From an uncultured Oscillospiraceae bacterium (lineage in GTDB: Bacteria > Bacillota > Clostridia > Oscillospirales > Ruminococcaceae), in assembly GCA_910578255.1 (NCBI GenBank), contig CAJTQM010000010.1:43268-57812 (forward strand): a stretch of DNA of 14,545 nucleotides, given 5' to 3'. The notes under the pieces are model-generated. The model saw only the letters and a list, made by a program, of their open reading frames with translations. It was not told the origin of the DNA and searched no databases. A program made the translations under genes and the position numbers. This document shows, one piece after another, positions 6,580 to 13,265 of the stretch (its first letter is position 1; every line of letters starts with the position of its first letter).

Positions 6580-7290
6580 ATGCAGCGGATTATGGGCTAT
6601 ATGCGCAAGGCAGCGCAGGAATACAAGATGATCGAGCCGGGCGACCGGATTGCCGTAGGGATCAGCGGCGGCAAGGATTCGCTGGCGCTGGCGGCGGGCC
6701 TGGCGGGGCTTAGAAGATTTATCGGCATCCCATTTGAGTTGGTGGGGATCACCCTGGACCCGGGTTGGGAAGGCCGGCGAACCGATTACGGGCCGGTTGC
6801 CGGGCTTTGCGCAGATTGGGATATGGAATATCATGTTTTAAACACGGAAATCGGACCCATTGTGTTCCAGGCCAGGGAGGAGTCGAACCCATGCAGCCTG
6901 TGTGCCAGAATGCGCCGGGGCGCTTTGCACGACGCGGCAAAAAAGTATGGCTGCAACAAAATTGCCCTGGGCCATCATTACGACGACGCGGTGGAGACCT
7001 TTGTCATGAATCTTTTCCAGGAGGGGCGGATCGGCTGCTTTTCGCCGGTGACCTACCTTTCCCGCAAGGATTTGACCATGATCCGGCCACTGATTTTCGC
7101 GCCGGAGCGGGAGATTGCCGCGGCGGTGCGAAAAGCGGGGTACCCGGTGGTGAAAAGTCAGTGCCCGGTAGACGGGTCCACCCGGCGGGAATGGACCAAA
7201 AACTGGCTGCGGCAGATGGAAAAGGAACACAAGGGCATTACCCAGCGGCTGTTTGGCGCCATGAAGCGGGGGCATATCAGCGGTTGGTGA
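6580..7290 (+). CDS. ttcA: TtcA-like PP-loop tRNA 2-thiocytidine biosynthesis protein (short form)
   Basis: A 236-residue cytoplasmic ATP-dependent tRNA-modifying enzyme. The PP-loop SGGKDS at residues 29-34 binds ATP. C105-S-L-C108 and C195 (SQC) match the three cysteines that hold the [4Fe-4S] cluster in TtcA. IALGHHYDDAVETFVMNL is the family's conserved central block. TtcA thiolates cytidine 32 of some tRNAs. The protein is shorter than E. coli TtcA (311 residues), as is common for Firmicute relatives, and its substrate could differ, so the symbol is tentative. The ATG at 6580 follows a purine-rich AGGCGGGATAGG. Convergent small-ORF and terminator sequences follow. A stem-loop sits in the leader. 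Confidence 0.85.
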   Translation: MQRIMGYMRKAAQEYKMIEPGDRIAVGISGGKDSLALAAGLAGLRRFIGIPFELVGITLDPGWEGRRTDYGPVAGLCADWDMEYHVLNTEIGPIVFQAREESNPCSLCARMRRGALHDAAKKYGCNKIALGHHYDDAVETFVMNLFQEGRIGCFSPVTYLSRKDLTMIRPLIFAPEREIAAAVRKAGYPVVKSQCPVDGSTRREWTKNWLRQMEKEHKGITQRLFGAMKRGHISGW

Positions 7291-7297
7291 AAAGACG

Positions 7298-7333
7298 AAA
7301 AGGGCCTGACGGAACAGACCGTCGGGCCCTTTT
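7298..7333. terminator. Intrinsic terminator after the TtcA-like gene
   Basis: AAAAGGGCC-T-GACGG (7298-7312) pairs with CCGTC-G-GGCCCTTTT (7319-7333) through one T-G wobble, with a 6-nt loop. The flanking A and T runs make it usable in both directions, so it can also end the convergent small gene at 7348-7482. Confidence 0.88.
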
Positions 7334-7347
7334 GGCGTATGTTGTTT

Positions 7348-7482
7348 TTACCGCTGGCTGCACGGCTTTTCCGTTTCATAGTAGAAAATAAAATCGTCTA
7401 CATCGCCGGCTACCTGAAACCAGGAGGGCTTCGGGGGCTCCGGGATCTTTGTATCTTCCTGTAAAACAGGGTCGTAATGCAC
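7348..7482 (-). CDS. Hypothetical 44-residue protein
   Basis: A small ORF from a GTG at 7482 to a TAA at 7348-7350. The case rests on an excellent AAGGAGGGG site with GGAGG 7 nt before the GTG, and on a terminator directly downstream. The product is acidic and proline-rich in its first half (HYDPVLQEDTKIPEPPKPSWF), then GDVDDFIFYYETEKPC. No signal peptide or membrane segment is visible and I do not recognise a family. An ATG at 7545 in the same frame (65 residues) would place the ribosome binding site inside the gene and is less likely. A weak TTGAGA/CATAAA promoter pair with an 18-bp spacer is present upstream. It could be a spurious ORF. Confidence 0.5.
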   Translation of the reverse strand: MHYDPVLQEDTKIPEPPKPSWFQVAGDVDDFIFYYETEKPCSQR

Positions 7483-7543
7483 GCAATCCCCTCCTTCTCT
7501 CTCTATTTTATGTTTTTCGCTTTGGGGCGTTCTCAAAAGGGGC

Positions 7544-7563
7544 AAAAAGCCGCAAAGCGCGGC
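7544..7563 (-). terminator. Candidate terminator downstream of the MATE gene
   Basis: Read on the minus strand, GCCGC (7563-7559), loop GCTTT and GCGGC (7553-7549) are followed by TTTTT (7548-7544). It lies about 100 nt after the MATE stop codon and upstream of the small ORF. The rest of 7483-7665 shows only A/T-rich sequence and no gene. Confidence 0.55.
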
Positions 7564-7665
7564 GTCCGCAAGGCAGCCATTCTTTATTGTATGAAAAAAG
7601 AGAGAAAGAAATTCCGGGAAAGCCCGATGATTGGCAAAAAAATTTTAAAAGAAGAAGGTCCTGTT

Positions 7666-8991
7666 TTAGTAATGATATTTTTTGCGTTTGCCCAAAAGAA
7701 GCACGGCGGCAACCATCACCGACAGGGCTTCCGCCGCAACGGTGGACAGCCAAATTCCATCCAGATCCAAAAGCAGGGGAAACAGCAGGACAGCCGCGCA
7801 TTGAAATACCAGCGTACGTAAAAAGGATATCAGCGCGGAGGTAGCCCCGTCATTCAGTGCGGTGAAAAAGGCGGAGCCGAAAATGGCAAATCCGGAAAGC
7901 AGAAAGGAAAAGGAAAAAATCTGAAACGCGTGAACCGTCATTTCCAAAAGAACCGCATCGTAGCTGGAAAATAAAAGGGCGAGGGGCTTTGCAAGAATTT
8001 CGCCGGCGACAAACATCAGAACGGAAAAAGCGCCGATTAAAGCGAGGCTTTTCCGAAGCAGACTTCTGAGTTCGGCATGATTTTTGGCTCCGTAATGGTA
8101 GCCGATTACGGGGGATCCGCCTACAGAATAGCCAATGAAGATCGCCTGGAAGATAAAGCTGACATACATCAGTACGCCATATGCCGCAATGCCGTTTTCG
8201 CCTGCATACTTCATCAGCTGGATATTATAAAGCATTCCGATGATAGAAGCGGAAATGTTGCTCATCAATTCAGAGGATCCGTTCACGCAAACCTTTACCA
8301 GGGCCCGTCCGTCAAAGCGGCATTTGCCCAAACGCAGGGGACTGTTGTTTTGCCGCGAGAAATACAAAAGGGGAATCACACCGCCAATCAGCTGGCTGCC
8401 TGCGGTAGCTGCCGCCGCCCCGGCCAGCCCCCATTGGAACACGGCGACAAACACGCCGTCTAAAAGAATGTTGGTAACGCCGGCCAAAACGGTTACAAAC
8501 AGGCCAAGTTTCGGCATTCCCGCGGCGGCAAACAGACATTGAAATTCATATTGCAGAATAAAAAACGGCAGCGCCGCCAAAATGATTTGGCCGTAAAGGA
8601 TACAGTTTTCCAAAAGAGGACCGCTGGCTCCCATGGCTTGGGCCGCCGGACGCAGGAGGACAAAGCCCAAGACGGCGAGCACCACTCCGCAGGCCGCCGC
8701 AATATAGACGATCAAAGAGAAAATCTGGTTGGCTTTTTCCGAGTCCCCTTCGCCCATGTTTTTTGCAATGAGCGCGCTACCGCCTGTGCCGAACATAAAA
8801 CCCACACATCCTAAAATCATCAGCAAGGGCATGATAAAGTTTACAGCGGCAAATGGGGTTTTTCCCGCGAAATTCGATACGAAAAAACCATCGACCACGC
8901 CATAGATCGAGGTGAAGATCATCATAATAATGGAAGGAAAGGTGAAGCGCAGCAAGCGTTTATAGGTAAAATGATCCGACAAGCGTATCAT
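7666..8991 (-). CDS. MATE family efflux transporter
   Basis: A 441-residue inner-membrane antiporter of the multidrug and toxic compound extrusion family, with about twelve hydrophobic segments in two homologous halves. Typical motifs are FPSIIMMIFTSIYGVVDGFFVS near the N-terminus, GTGGSALIAKNMGEGD in the first loop, and PVIGYHYGAKNHAELR in the second half. It probably exports drugs or cationic compounds using an ion gradient; the substrate is unknown. The ATG at 8991 overlaps the stop codon of the MarR gene as ATGA, and AAAGGAG lies 7 nt upstream, so the two genes are translationally coupled. Expression is probably set by the MarR regulator through the palindromic promoter at 9457-9503. It resembles MepA-like members of the family. 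Confidence 0.95.
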   Translation of the reverse strand: MIRLSDHFTYKRLLRFTFPSIIMMIFTSIYGVVDGFFVSNFAGKTPFAAVNFIMPLLMILGCVGFMFGTGGSALIAKNMGEGDSEKANQIFSLIVYIAAACGVVLAVLGFVLLRPAAQAMGASGPLLENCILYGQIILAALPFFILQYEFQCLFAAAGMPKLGLFVTVLAGVTNILLDGVFVAVFQWGLAGAAAATAGSQLIGGVIPLLYFSRQNNSPLRLGKCRFDGRALVKVCVNGSSELMSNISASIIGMLYNIQLMKYAGENGIAAYGVLMYVSFIFQAIFIGYSVGGSPVIGYHYGAKNHAELRSLLRKSLALIGAFSVLMFVAGEILAKPLALLFSSYDAVLLEMTVHAFQIFSFSFLLSGFAIFGSAFFTALNDGATSALISFLRTLVFQCAAVLLFPLLLDLDGIWLSTVAAEALSVMVAAVLLLGKRKKYHY

Positions 8992-9443
8992 ATGGTTTCT
9001 CCTTTCTGGATGTTTTGTGCTTTTTCATTTAATGCCAGCAAAAATCTCTCCGCCAATTCCAGGTATTTTTCCACATCCTCACGCGGCCATGAGGCGAAGA
9101 TGCTGTTTTCGATTTCCATCACCTGTCCGGCGGTTCTCCTTGCCAGATCCGCGCCGGCCTTGGTCAAACAGACCATCTTGCTTTTTGCATTGACCATTTC
9201 CAGATCAATAAGACCCAATGTCTCCAGCTTTTGGATGGCAGAATGAACCGTCTGCTTGCTCAGACCGGCGTAGCGGCAAATTTCCTGCAGAGAACGGCGG
9301 TCGCCATTGTGTAGAATAACGTATAAAATAGAGAACACACTGTCGGATATTCCCATCTTTACATTGATTTTATGGTAAACCGCTTCCGTTTCAAAAAACA
9401 GATAGATAAACCGTTTGAGTTCCTGAGATCTTTCAGAGATCAT
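8988..9443 (-). CDS. MarR family transcriptional regulator
   Basis: A 151-residue cytoplasmic DNA-binding protein. The winged helix-turn-helix is at about residues 51-96: SLQEICRYAGLSKQTVHSAIQKLETLGLI (recognition helix around 62-73), then the wing NAKSKMVCLTKAG. The flanking N- and C-terminal helices would form the dimer interface. MarR proteins usually repress nearby efflux genes and their own gene, and release DNA on binding a ligand or on oxidation. GGAGG (9457-9453) lies 9 nt before the ATG. The stop codon overlaps the MATE start by 4 nt. The promoter lies within a perfect 47-bp palindrome, very likely its own operator. C56, just before the recognition helix, could sense thiol stress, but this is a guess. 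Confidence 0.93.
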   Translation of the reverse strand: MISERSQELKRFIYLFFETEAVYHKINVKMGISDSVFSILYVILHNGDRRSLQEICRYAGLSKQTVHSAIQKLETLGLIDLEMVNAKSKMVCLTKAGADLARRTAGQVMEIENSIFASWPREDVEKYLELAERFLLALNEKAQNIQKGETI

Positions 9444-9456
9444 AGGGTAGAGCCTC

Positions 9457-9503
9457 CTTTTGTCCGATTTCGTACTATATTATAGTACGAAATCGGACAA
9501 AAG
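9457..9503. promoter_or_regulatory. Perfect 47-bp palindromic operator of the MarR-MATE operon
   Basis: Arms 9457-9479 and 9481-9503 (23 bp each) are exact complements around the single base 9480. The palindrome covers the -10, the whole spacer and the first two bases (9502-9503) of the -35 hexamer of the minus-strand promoter, and at its other end touches the ribosome binding site. This is the expected site for autorepression, although MarR sites are usually 16-20 bp. Confidence 0.85.
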
Positions 9504-9507
9504 TCAA
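9479..9507 (-). promoter_or_regulatory. Promoter of the MarR-MATE operon
   Basis: TTGACT (9507-9502), a 17-bp spacer and a perfect TATAAT (9484-9479). Transcription should begin near 9472, so only one arm of the palindrome is in the mRNA. Confidence 0.85.
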
Positions 9508-9510
9508 ACA

Positions 9511-9549
9511 AAAATAAACGCCGGCTTCGAAAAAACCAGCGTTTATTTT
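9511..9549. terminator. Terminator of the Gld-like ABC operon
   Basis: AAAATAAACGC (9511-9521) pairs perfectly with GCGTTTATTTT (9539-9549), with a C/A mismatch and GG/CC pairs further in. On the minus strand a U-rich tract follows. It sits between the DUF4340 stop and the MarR promoter and insulates the two operons. Confidence 0.8.
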
Positions 9550-9561
9550 ACCTTTGGCAGA

Positions 9562-10977
9562 TTAAGCTTTCCAGTCCGGATCGGGCGTTTCGCCGTTGAT
9601 GACCTGTTCACAGGCTTTCTGGACTTTTTCCAGATAGGAGGACATCATGGTGAACTCGATTTTTCCGTTTACCGCCACATACAGCTTGCGGACCCCAGCG
9701 TCGTAAAATTGCAAAGTATCCGACTCGCTGTCGTTTCGATAGTCGAAGGTGATAGTCAACAGCGGTTCTCCCTCGGGCTGGGCGTCGGGAACATAGTTGC
9801 CGTCGTGAGAGGCGCCGATCAAAAGCTGATAGAATTTAGAGAAAGCAGTTTTGTCAATCAATCTGCCCTCGTAAGAGACGTTTTCGCTCTTTTCGCCGGA
9901 CACGTCGAACCGATAGCTTTTCCCGCCGGTCTGCACGGTTGCCCGGGAGATATCATAGATGCTGGGCAGCAAGAAGAGCCCGTGAACGGCGTCCTGGTAG
10001 CGCATGTTCATCCAATCGGCTTTGGACAGGGTGTAGATAATCGGCACATCGTTGCAGATGGCGTAAACCGTATTGTCCTGGAAGGACAGGAGGAAAGAAA
10101 AGACCGTATCCTCTTCAAACTCCTCCGAGAAGGTCACCTCGATCCGGGCGTCCGGCTGATCCAGGCCGTATTTGGCCAGATCCTCGTCGGTGTAGTTGCC
10201 GACCAGCACCGTTTCGGCGGCTGTTTCGAGAATCTTGTCCACCTGGGTGAAGATGGATTCGGCGTCCACCGGCTTTAATGAGGGGGAGGTGACGGCATAG
10301 GTGAAATAGGAATAGGTGGAGTCGTTGTCTTCGTCAAAATTGTGCTTTTCGATGACCAAAGGCTCCGGATAGTTTGTACCGCTGTAGGAAATACGGGTAA
10401 AATCGGCGTTTTCCGAAAGCGACGGAATAATCTTTTTGGAGACAAAGTCCTCCGTGCTGTAGGAAAAGCTGGTCAAGTCGCTGGTGTAGACCACATAGAC
10501 CTCTTTGGCGTCGGCCAGCTTTACATAGGTGCCGTAGGAGGCGGAGGACGCCAACCCAAACTCCAGGGTAAAGGCGCTGCCGTCGGTTTTGGTGACGGTC
10601 AGAGAATAATTGGGCCGATCCAGACCGTACAGCCCAAGGCTGGAGGGATTTTCGTCGACCATTTCCTTTGCGGTCATCGAGGCGGCCTGGGTAATGACCG
10701 ATTTGGTCCGGTCGGAATCCAGCGGCAGACCCTCAAGCCCATCGATGGTGGCTTCGCCGTTTTTCTGCCGCAGGGTGTAGCCGCCCTCGGAACGGCTGAC
10801 CTGCACCGAGGCCACTTCCTCAGAGGACAGGGAGACGAGTTTGACGGAAGTGCTGCTGGTTTCTGAAGAGGAGGAATCCGCCTCTTTCGGCATGAAAAGC
10901 TTAACGGCAAAAAGCAGGCCGACCAGCAGCGCCAATGCGATTAAGGCTGCCAATAAGGTTTTGGTACGTTTGGACAT
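9562..10977 (-). CDS. DUF4340 domain protein of the Gld-like ABC cassette
   Basis: A 471-residue protein with one N-terminal membrane helix (about residues 8-29) and the rest predicted outside the membrane. After the helix comes a short Ser/Thr-rich linker (SSSSETSSTS). The rest resembles DUF4340, including two LGLYGLD/LAKYGLD-type segments (SSLGLYGLDRPNYSLTV near 113 and DLAKYGLDQPDARIEV near 266) that suggest an internal duplication. No catalytic residues are evident. DUF4340 proteins are regularly found next to GldF/GldG-type ABC transporter genes and are thought to be auxiliary parts; their molecular role is unknown. GGAGAG lies 6 nt before the ATG. It is the last gene of the operon, 101 nt after the GldG-like gene, with a stem-loop in the gap. 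Confidence 0.85.
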   Translation of the reverse strand: MSKRTKTLLAALIALALLVGLLFAVKLFMPKEADSSSSETSSTSVKLVSLSSEEVASVQVSRSEGGYTLRQKNGEATIDGLEGLPLDSDRTKSVITQAASMTAKEMVDENPSSLGLYGLDRPNYSLTVTKTDGSAFTLEFGLASSASYGTYVKLADAKEVYVVYTSDLTSFSYSTEDFVSKKIIPSLSENADFTRISYSGTNYPEPLVIEKHNFDEDNDSTYSYFTYAVTSPSLKPVDAESIFTQVDKILETAAETVLVGNYTDEDLAKYGLDQPDARIEVTFSEEFEEDTVFSFLLSFQDNTVYAICNDVPIIYTLSKADWMNMRYQDAVHGLFLLPSIYDISRATVQTGGKSYRFDVSGEKSENVSYEGRLIDKTAFSKFYQLLIGASHDGNYVPDAQPEGEPLLTITFDYRNDSESDTLQFYDAGVRKLYVAVNGKIEFTMMSSYLEKVQKACEQVINGETPDPDWKA

Positions 10978-11017
10978 AGCAGGCTCTCCATTTCTGTTTT
11001 TCGATTACAGGTTAAGC

Positions 11018-11052
11018 GGCGGCAAAAGGATCCATCCGGCGCCTTTGCCGCC
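11018..11052 (-). other. Intercistronic stem-loop between the GldG-like and DUF4340 genes
   Basis: GGCGGCAAAAGG (11018-11029) pairs with CCTTTGCCGCC (11042-11052) with one bulged A. No U-tract follows on the minus strand, so it is not a standard terminator. It may stabilise or process the operon mRNA. Confidence 0.55.
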
Positions 11053-11078
11053 ACTATCACAAAGTTTGGAAAAGCGAA

Positions 11079-12545
11079 TTATTTGTGCCGCCGGCGCAGC
11101 CATACGACGATCCCGACAACCAACAGCGCCAGGGGAAGAATGATGGCAAAGGTGGCGCCGATGGAGAGAATTTGGAAATTCGTCATGGTAAGGGTAGTAG
11201 TGTCCAGCGTTTTGGCGGTGACGGAGAAATTGGATTCGCGGCCTAAAAGGCTGTTGAGCAGCGCCAGATAGTACTTGCCATTAACAAAGGTGTTGCCGGA
11301 AAGCAGGCTGGCCTCGCAGCTCATCGCGGAGGAAGCCACCACCACATGGGATTCCAGAATCGCATTTCCGGTATCGTTGACGTTGCCCGCCGATTTTTGC
11401 AGAGTGGATTTAATGAGGGCAGGGAAAGCGTAGGTCTCGGCGCTGTTCAGGTCGAAATCTTCACCGGCGTCGTTGGGGATGGCCTTGGCGGTGGAGCCGA
11501 ATTTTAGCAGCACCTCGACCACCCGGCTGTCCCGCTCGGTATAGGCGGCGTCCATTACGCGGGCGTTGGGCATCAGCAGATAGGCGGAGGTATCGGGATA
11601 GATTTCCGTGTTTACAAAGTCCACGATGCTGTAGTAGGGGCTGTAATTGTAAATCCGGTTATAGTTGGTCTCGCAGATGGTCGCGTCCTCCATCACAATG
11701 CCCCACTCGCCTAAAAAGGCCTCCAGATTCGGAAGCTGCGGCTGGTTGGCGGCGGCAAAATACAAAAGGGTACGGCCTTTCTGGCCGCCGTTGTCCAAAA
11801 ACTGATCCAGCTTTTTAAGCTGCGCCTCGTCCAGGTCCTCGCTGGGGGCGAACAAAACGGCGGCTACGGCCTCCGGGTCGATTTCGTCCAGCAGCAGATC
11901 CTGGGTGATGGCCTCGAAGCTGTTTTGATTGAGCAGGGAGGCGAAGGCGCTGGCGTCGAAGGAGGAATGAGCGCTTAAAATCGCGACCTTGGGTGTGTAG
12001 TCGGAGGTTACGTTCATAATCGCCGAGGTGATGGCCTCATCGGTCCGGGAAGACTTGATATAGGTCCGCCCGGTGCTGGAATCGTTCTCCAGGTTAAACA
12101 GGTCGCTGGTTTTGACCACCTGTACCTTATCGCCGCACTCCAGCAGAATATCCCGGGTGCCCATGGAATAGGAGGAGTATTTCGATTCAAAGGCGGGGTC
12201 TTTGGCCAGATCAATGAATTGCAGTTTGATTTTCCCGTTGTACTGGGGAAATTTTTTCATGATTTCACAGGCCTGCAGGTAATATTCATTTGGGCTGCCA
12301 AAGGAATCCTCGGTGGAAAGAATATACATATTCACGTCTTTATCCACCGTTTTTAAATACTCGATGGTTTCGTCACTCAGCCCATAGATCTTGCCGGTGG
12401 TCAGATCCAGCTGGATGGGATAGCGCTCGGAAACAGCCGAGACGATCATATTCAAAATGATCAAAACGGCAATGAAGATCACCGTCAGCACGGTGGCAAA
12501 ACTGCCCATACGGAACCGGCGGTTTTTAAAAATATTCGATAGCAT
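11079..12545 (-). CDS. GldG-like ABC transporter auxiliary protein
   Basis: A 488-residue protein with a membrane helix near each end: FATVLTVIFIAVLIILNMIV at about 16-35 and a C-terminal helix at about 458-483 followed by RRRHK. The middle is a large extracytoplasmic domain. The segment YPIQLDLTTGKIYGLSDETIEYLK just after the first helix is typical of GldG-type proteins (ABC_transp_aux), and the centre has KVAILSAHSSFDASAFASLL, a glutamine-amidotransferase-like fold without a visible catalytic set. In gliding Bacteroidetes GldG works with GldA and GldF; in Clostridia such cassettes occur without gliding and their substrate is unknown. GGAGG lies 8 nt before the ATG. The gene starts 15 nt after the permease, which suggests coupled expression. 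Confidence 0.88.
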   Translation of the reverse strand: MLSNIFKNRRFRMGSFATVLTVIFIAVLIILNMIVSAVSERYPIQLDLTTGKIYGLSDETIEYLKTVDKDVNMYILSTEDSFGSPNEYYLQACEIMKKFPQYNGKIKLQFIDLAKDPAFESKYSSYSMGTRDILLECGDKVQVVKTSDLFNLENDSSTGRTYIKSSRTDEAITSAIMNVTSDYTPKVAILSAHSSFDASAFASLLNQNSFEAITQDLLLDEIDPEAVAAVLFAPSEDLDEAQLKKLDQFLDNGGQKGRTLLYFAAANQPQLPNLEAFLGEWGIVMEDATICETNYNRIYNYSPYYSIVDFVNTEIYPDTSAYLLMPNARVMDAAYTERDSRVVEVLLKFGSTAKAIPNDAGEDFDLNSAETYAFPALIKSTLQKSAGNVNDTGNAILESHVVVASSAMSCEASLLSGNTFVNGKYYLALLNSLLGRESNFSVTAKTLDTTTLTMTNFQILSIGATFAIILPLALLVVGIVVWLRRRHK

Positions 12546-12560
12546 GGTCTTTTCCTCCTA

Positions 12561-13265
12561 TTAACCCCATCTTCTTTTTTCCAGCACCCGGCTGGTCAAA
12601 AAGATAAACAGCGCGATAATGCTTAAAAAGAAGAAAGCGTCGGCAAAATCAAGTATGCCCATGGTAAAATTGCCGTAATGATCCGACATGGAAAGGCCCT
12701 TGACCAGGTTTTGCAAAGAAGCGGTGGGCATCAGTGTGGCCAAGGAATCTACCAGAAGCAGCGCCACGTCGATGACGATGGAGACGATGGCGGCGACCAG
12801 CTGACTTTCGGTTAAAGAGGAGATAAACATCCCCACCGCGATCAGCGCGGCGCCCAAAAGCAGAATGCCAAAATAGCTACTGATGATAACCGCCCAGTTA
12901 AAGGAGACAAACACCGACAACACCAGCGCGTAAACCAGCGTAATGGAAATCGCGATGACATAAACCAGAAGCGCCGCGAAAAATTTTCCCATCAAAAGGC
13001 CAAACAGGCTGATTGGCGCGGTTAAAAGAACCTGATCGGTTTTCTGGCGCTTGTCCTCGCTGAGCATGCGCATGGTCAGAATCGGCATGAGCAGGGCAGA
13101 GCAGGTAAAGAGCATGGAGTAAACGTACCGCAATTCGGCGGAGCCTACCGCCAGGTTGTCCAAAAAGAAGAAAAAGCCGGACAGACAATAGAACATGGCG
13201 ATAAACACATATCCGATCGGGGAAGAAAAATAGGCGTTAAATTCCCGTTTGAAAATAGCCGACAT
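12561..13265 (-). CDS. ABC-2 type permease, GldF-like
   Basis: A 234-residue membrane protein with about six hydrophobic helices, the pore-forming partner of the ATPase encoded just upstream. It begins MSAIFKREFNAYFSSPIGYVFIAMF, the typical opening of this permease family. A conserved cytoplasmic segment MRMLSEDKRQKTDQVLLTAPIS lies near residues 65-87 and would contact the ATPase. LTESQLVAAIVSIV and a C-terminal hydrophobic segment before VLEKRRWG close the protein. The ATG at 13265 shares one base with the ATPase stop codon (TAATG) and GGGAGGG lies 7 nt upstream, so translation is coupled. The substrate is unknown. Confidence 0.92.
   Translation of the reverse strand: MSAIFKREFNAYFSSPIGYVFIAMFYCLSGFFFFLDNLAVGSAELRYVYSMLFTCSALLMPILTMRMLSEDKRQKTDQVLLTAPISLFGLLMGKFFAALLVYVIAISITLVYALVLSVFVSFNWAVIISSYFGILLLGAALIAVGMFISSLTESQLVAAIVSIVIDVALLLVDSLATLMPTASLQNLVKGLSMSDHYGNFTMGILDFADAFFFLSIIALFIFLTSRVLEKRRWG

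Noticed and set aside
6765..7391. 208-codon plus-strand frame overlapping the TtcA-like gene
   Set aside because: It is out of frame with a gene carrying a PP-loop and cluster cysteines, has no ribosome binding site, and runs through the terminator at 7298-7333.
9457..9503. 47-bp palindrome as a transposon end or MITE
   Set aside because: There is no transposase, no flanking target duplication, and the element coincides with promoter hexamers of a MarR gene, so an operator is the simpler reading.
9460..10278. Long plus-strand open frame of 272 codons
   Set aside because: It lies opposite the DUF4340 gene, has no ribosome binding site, and its start is inside the MarR operator. The minus-strand frame has a recognised family and a proper start.
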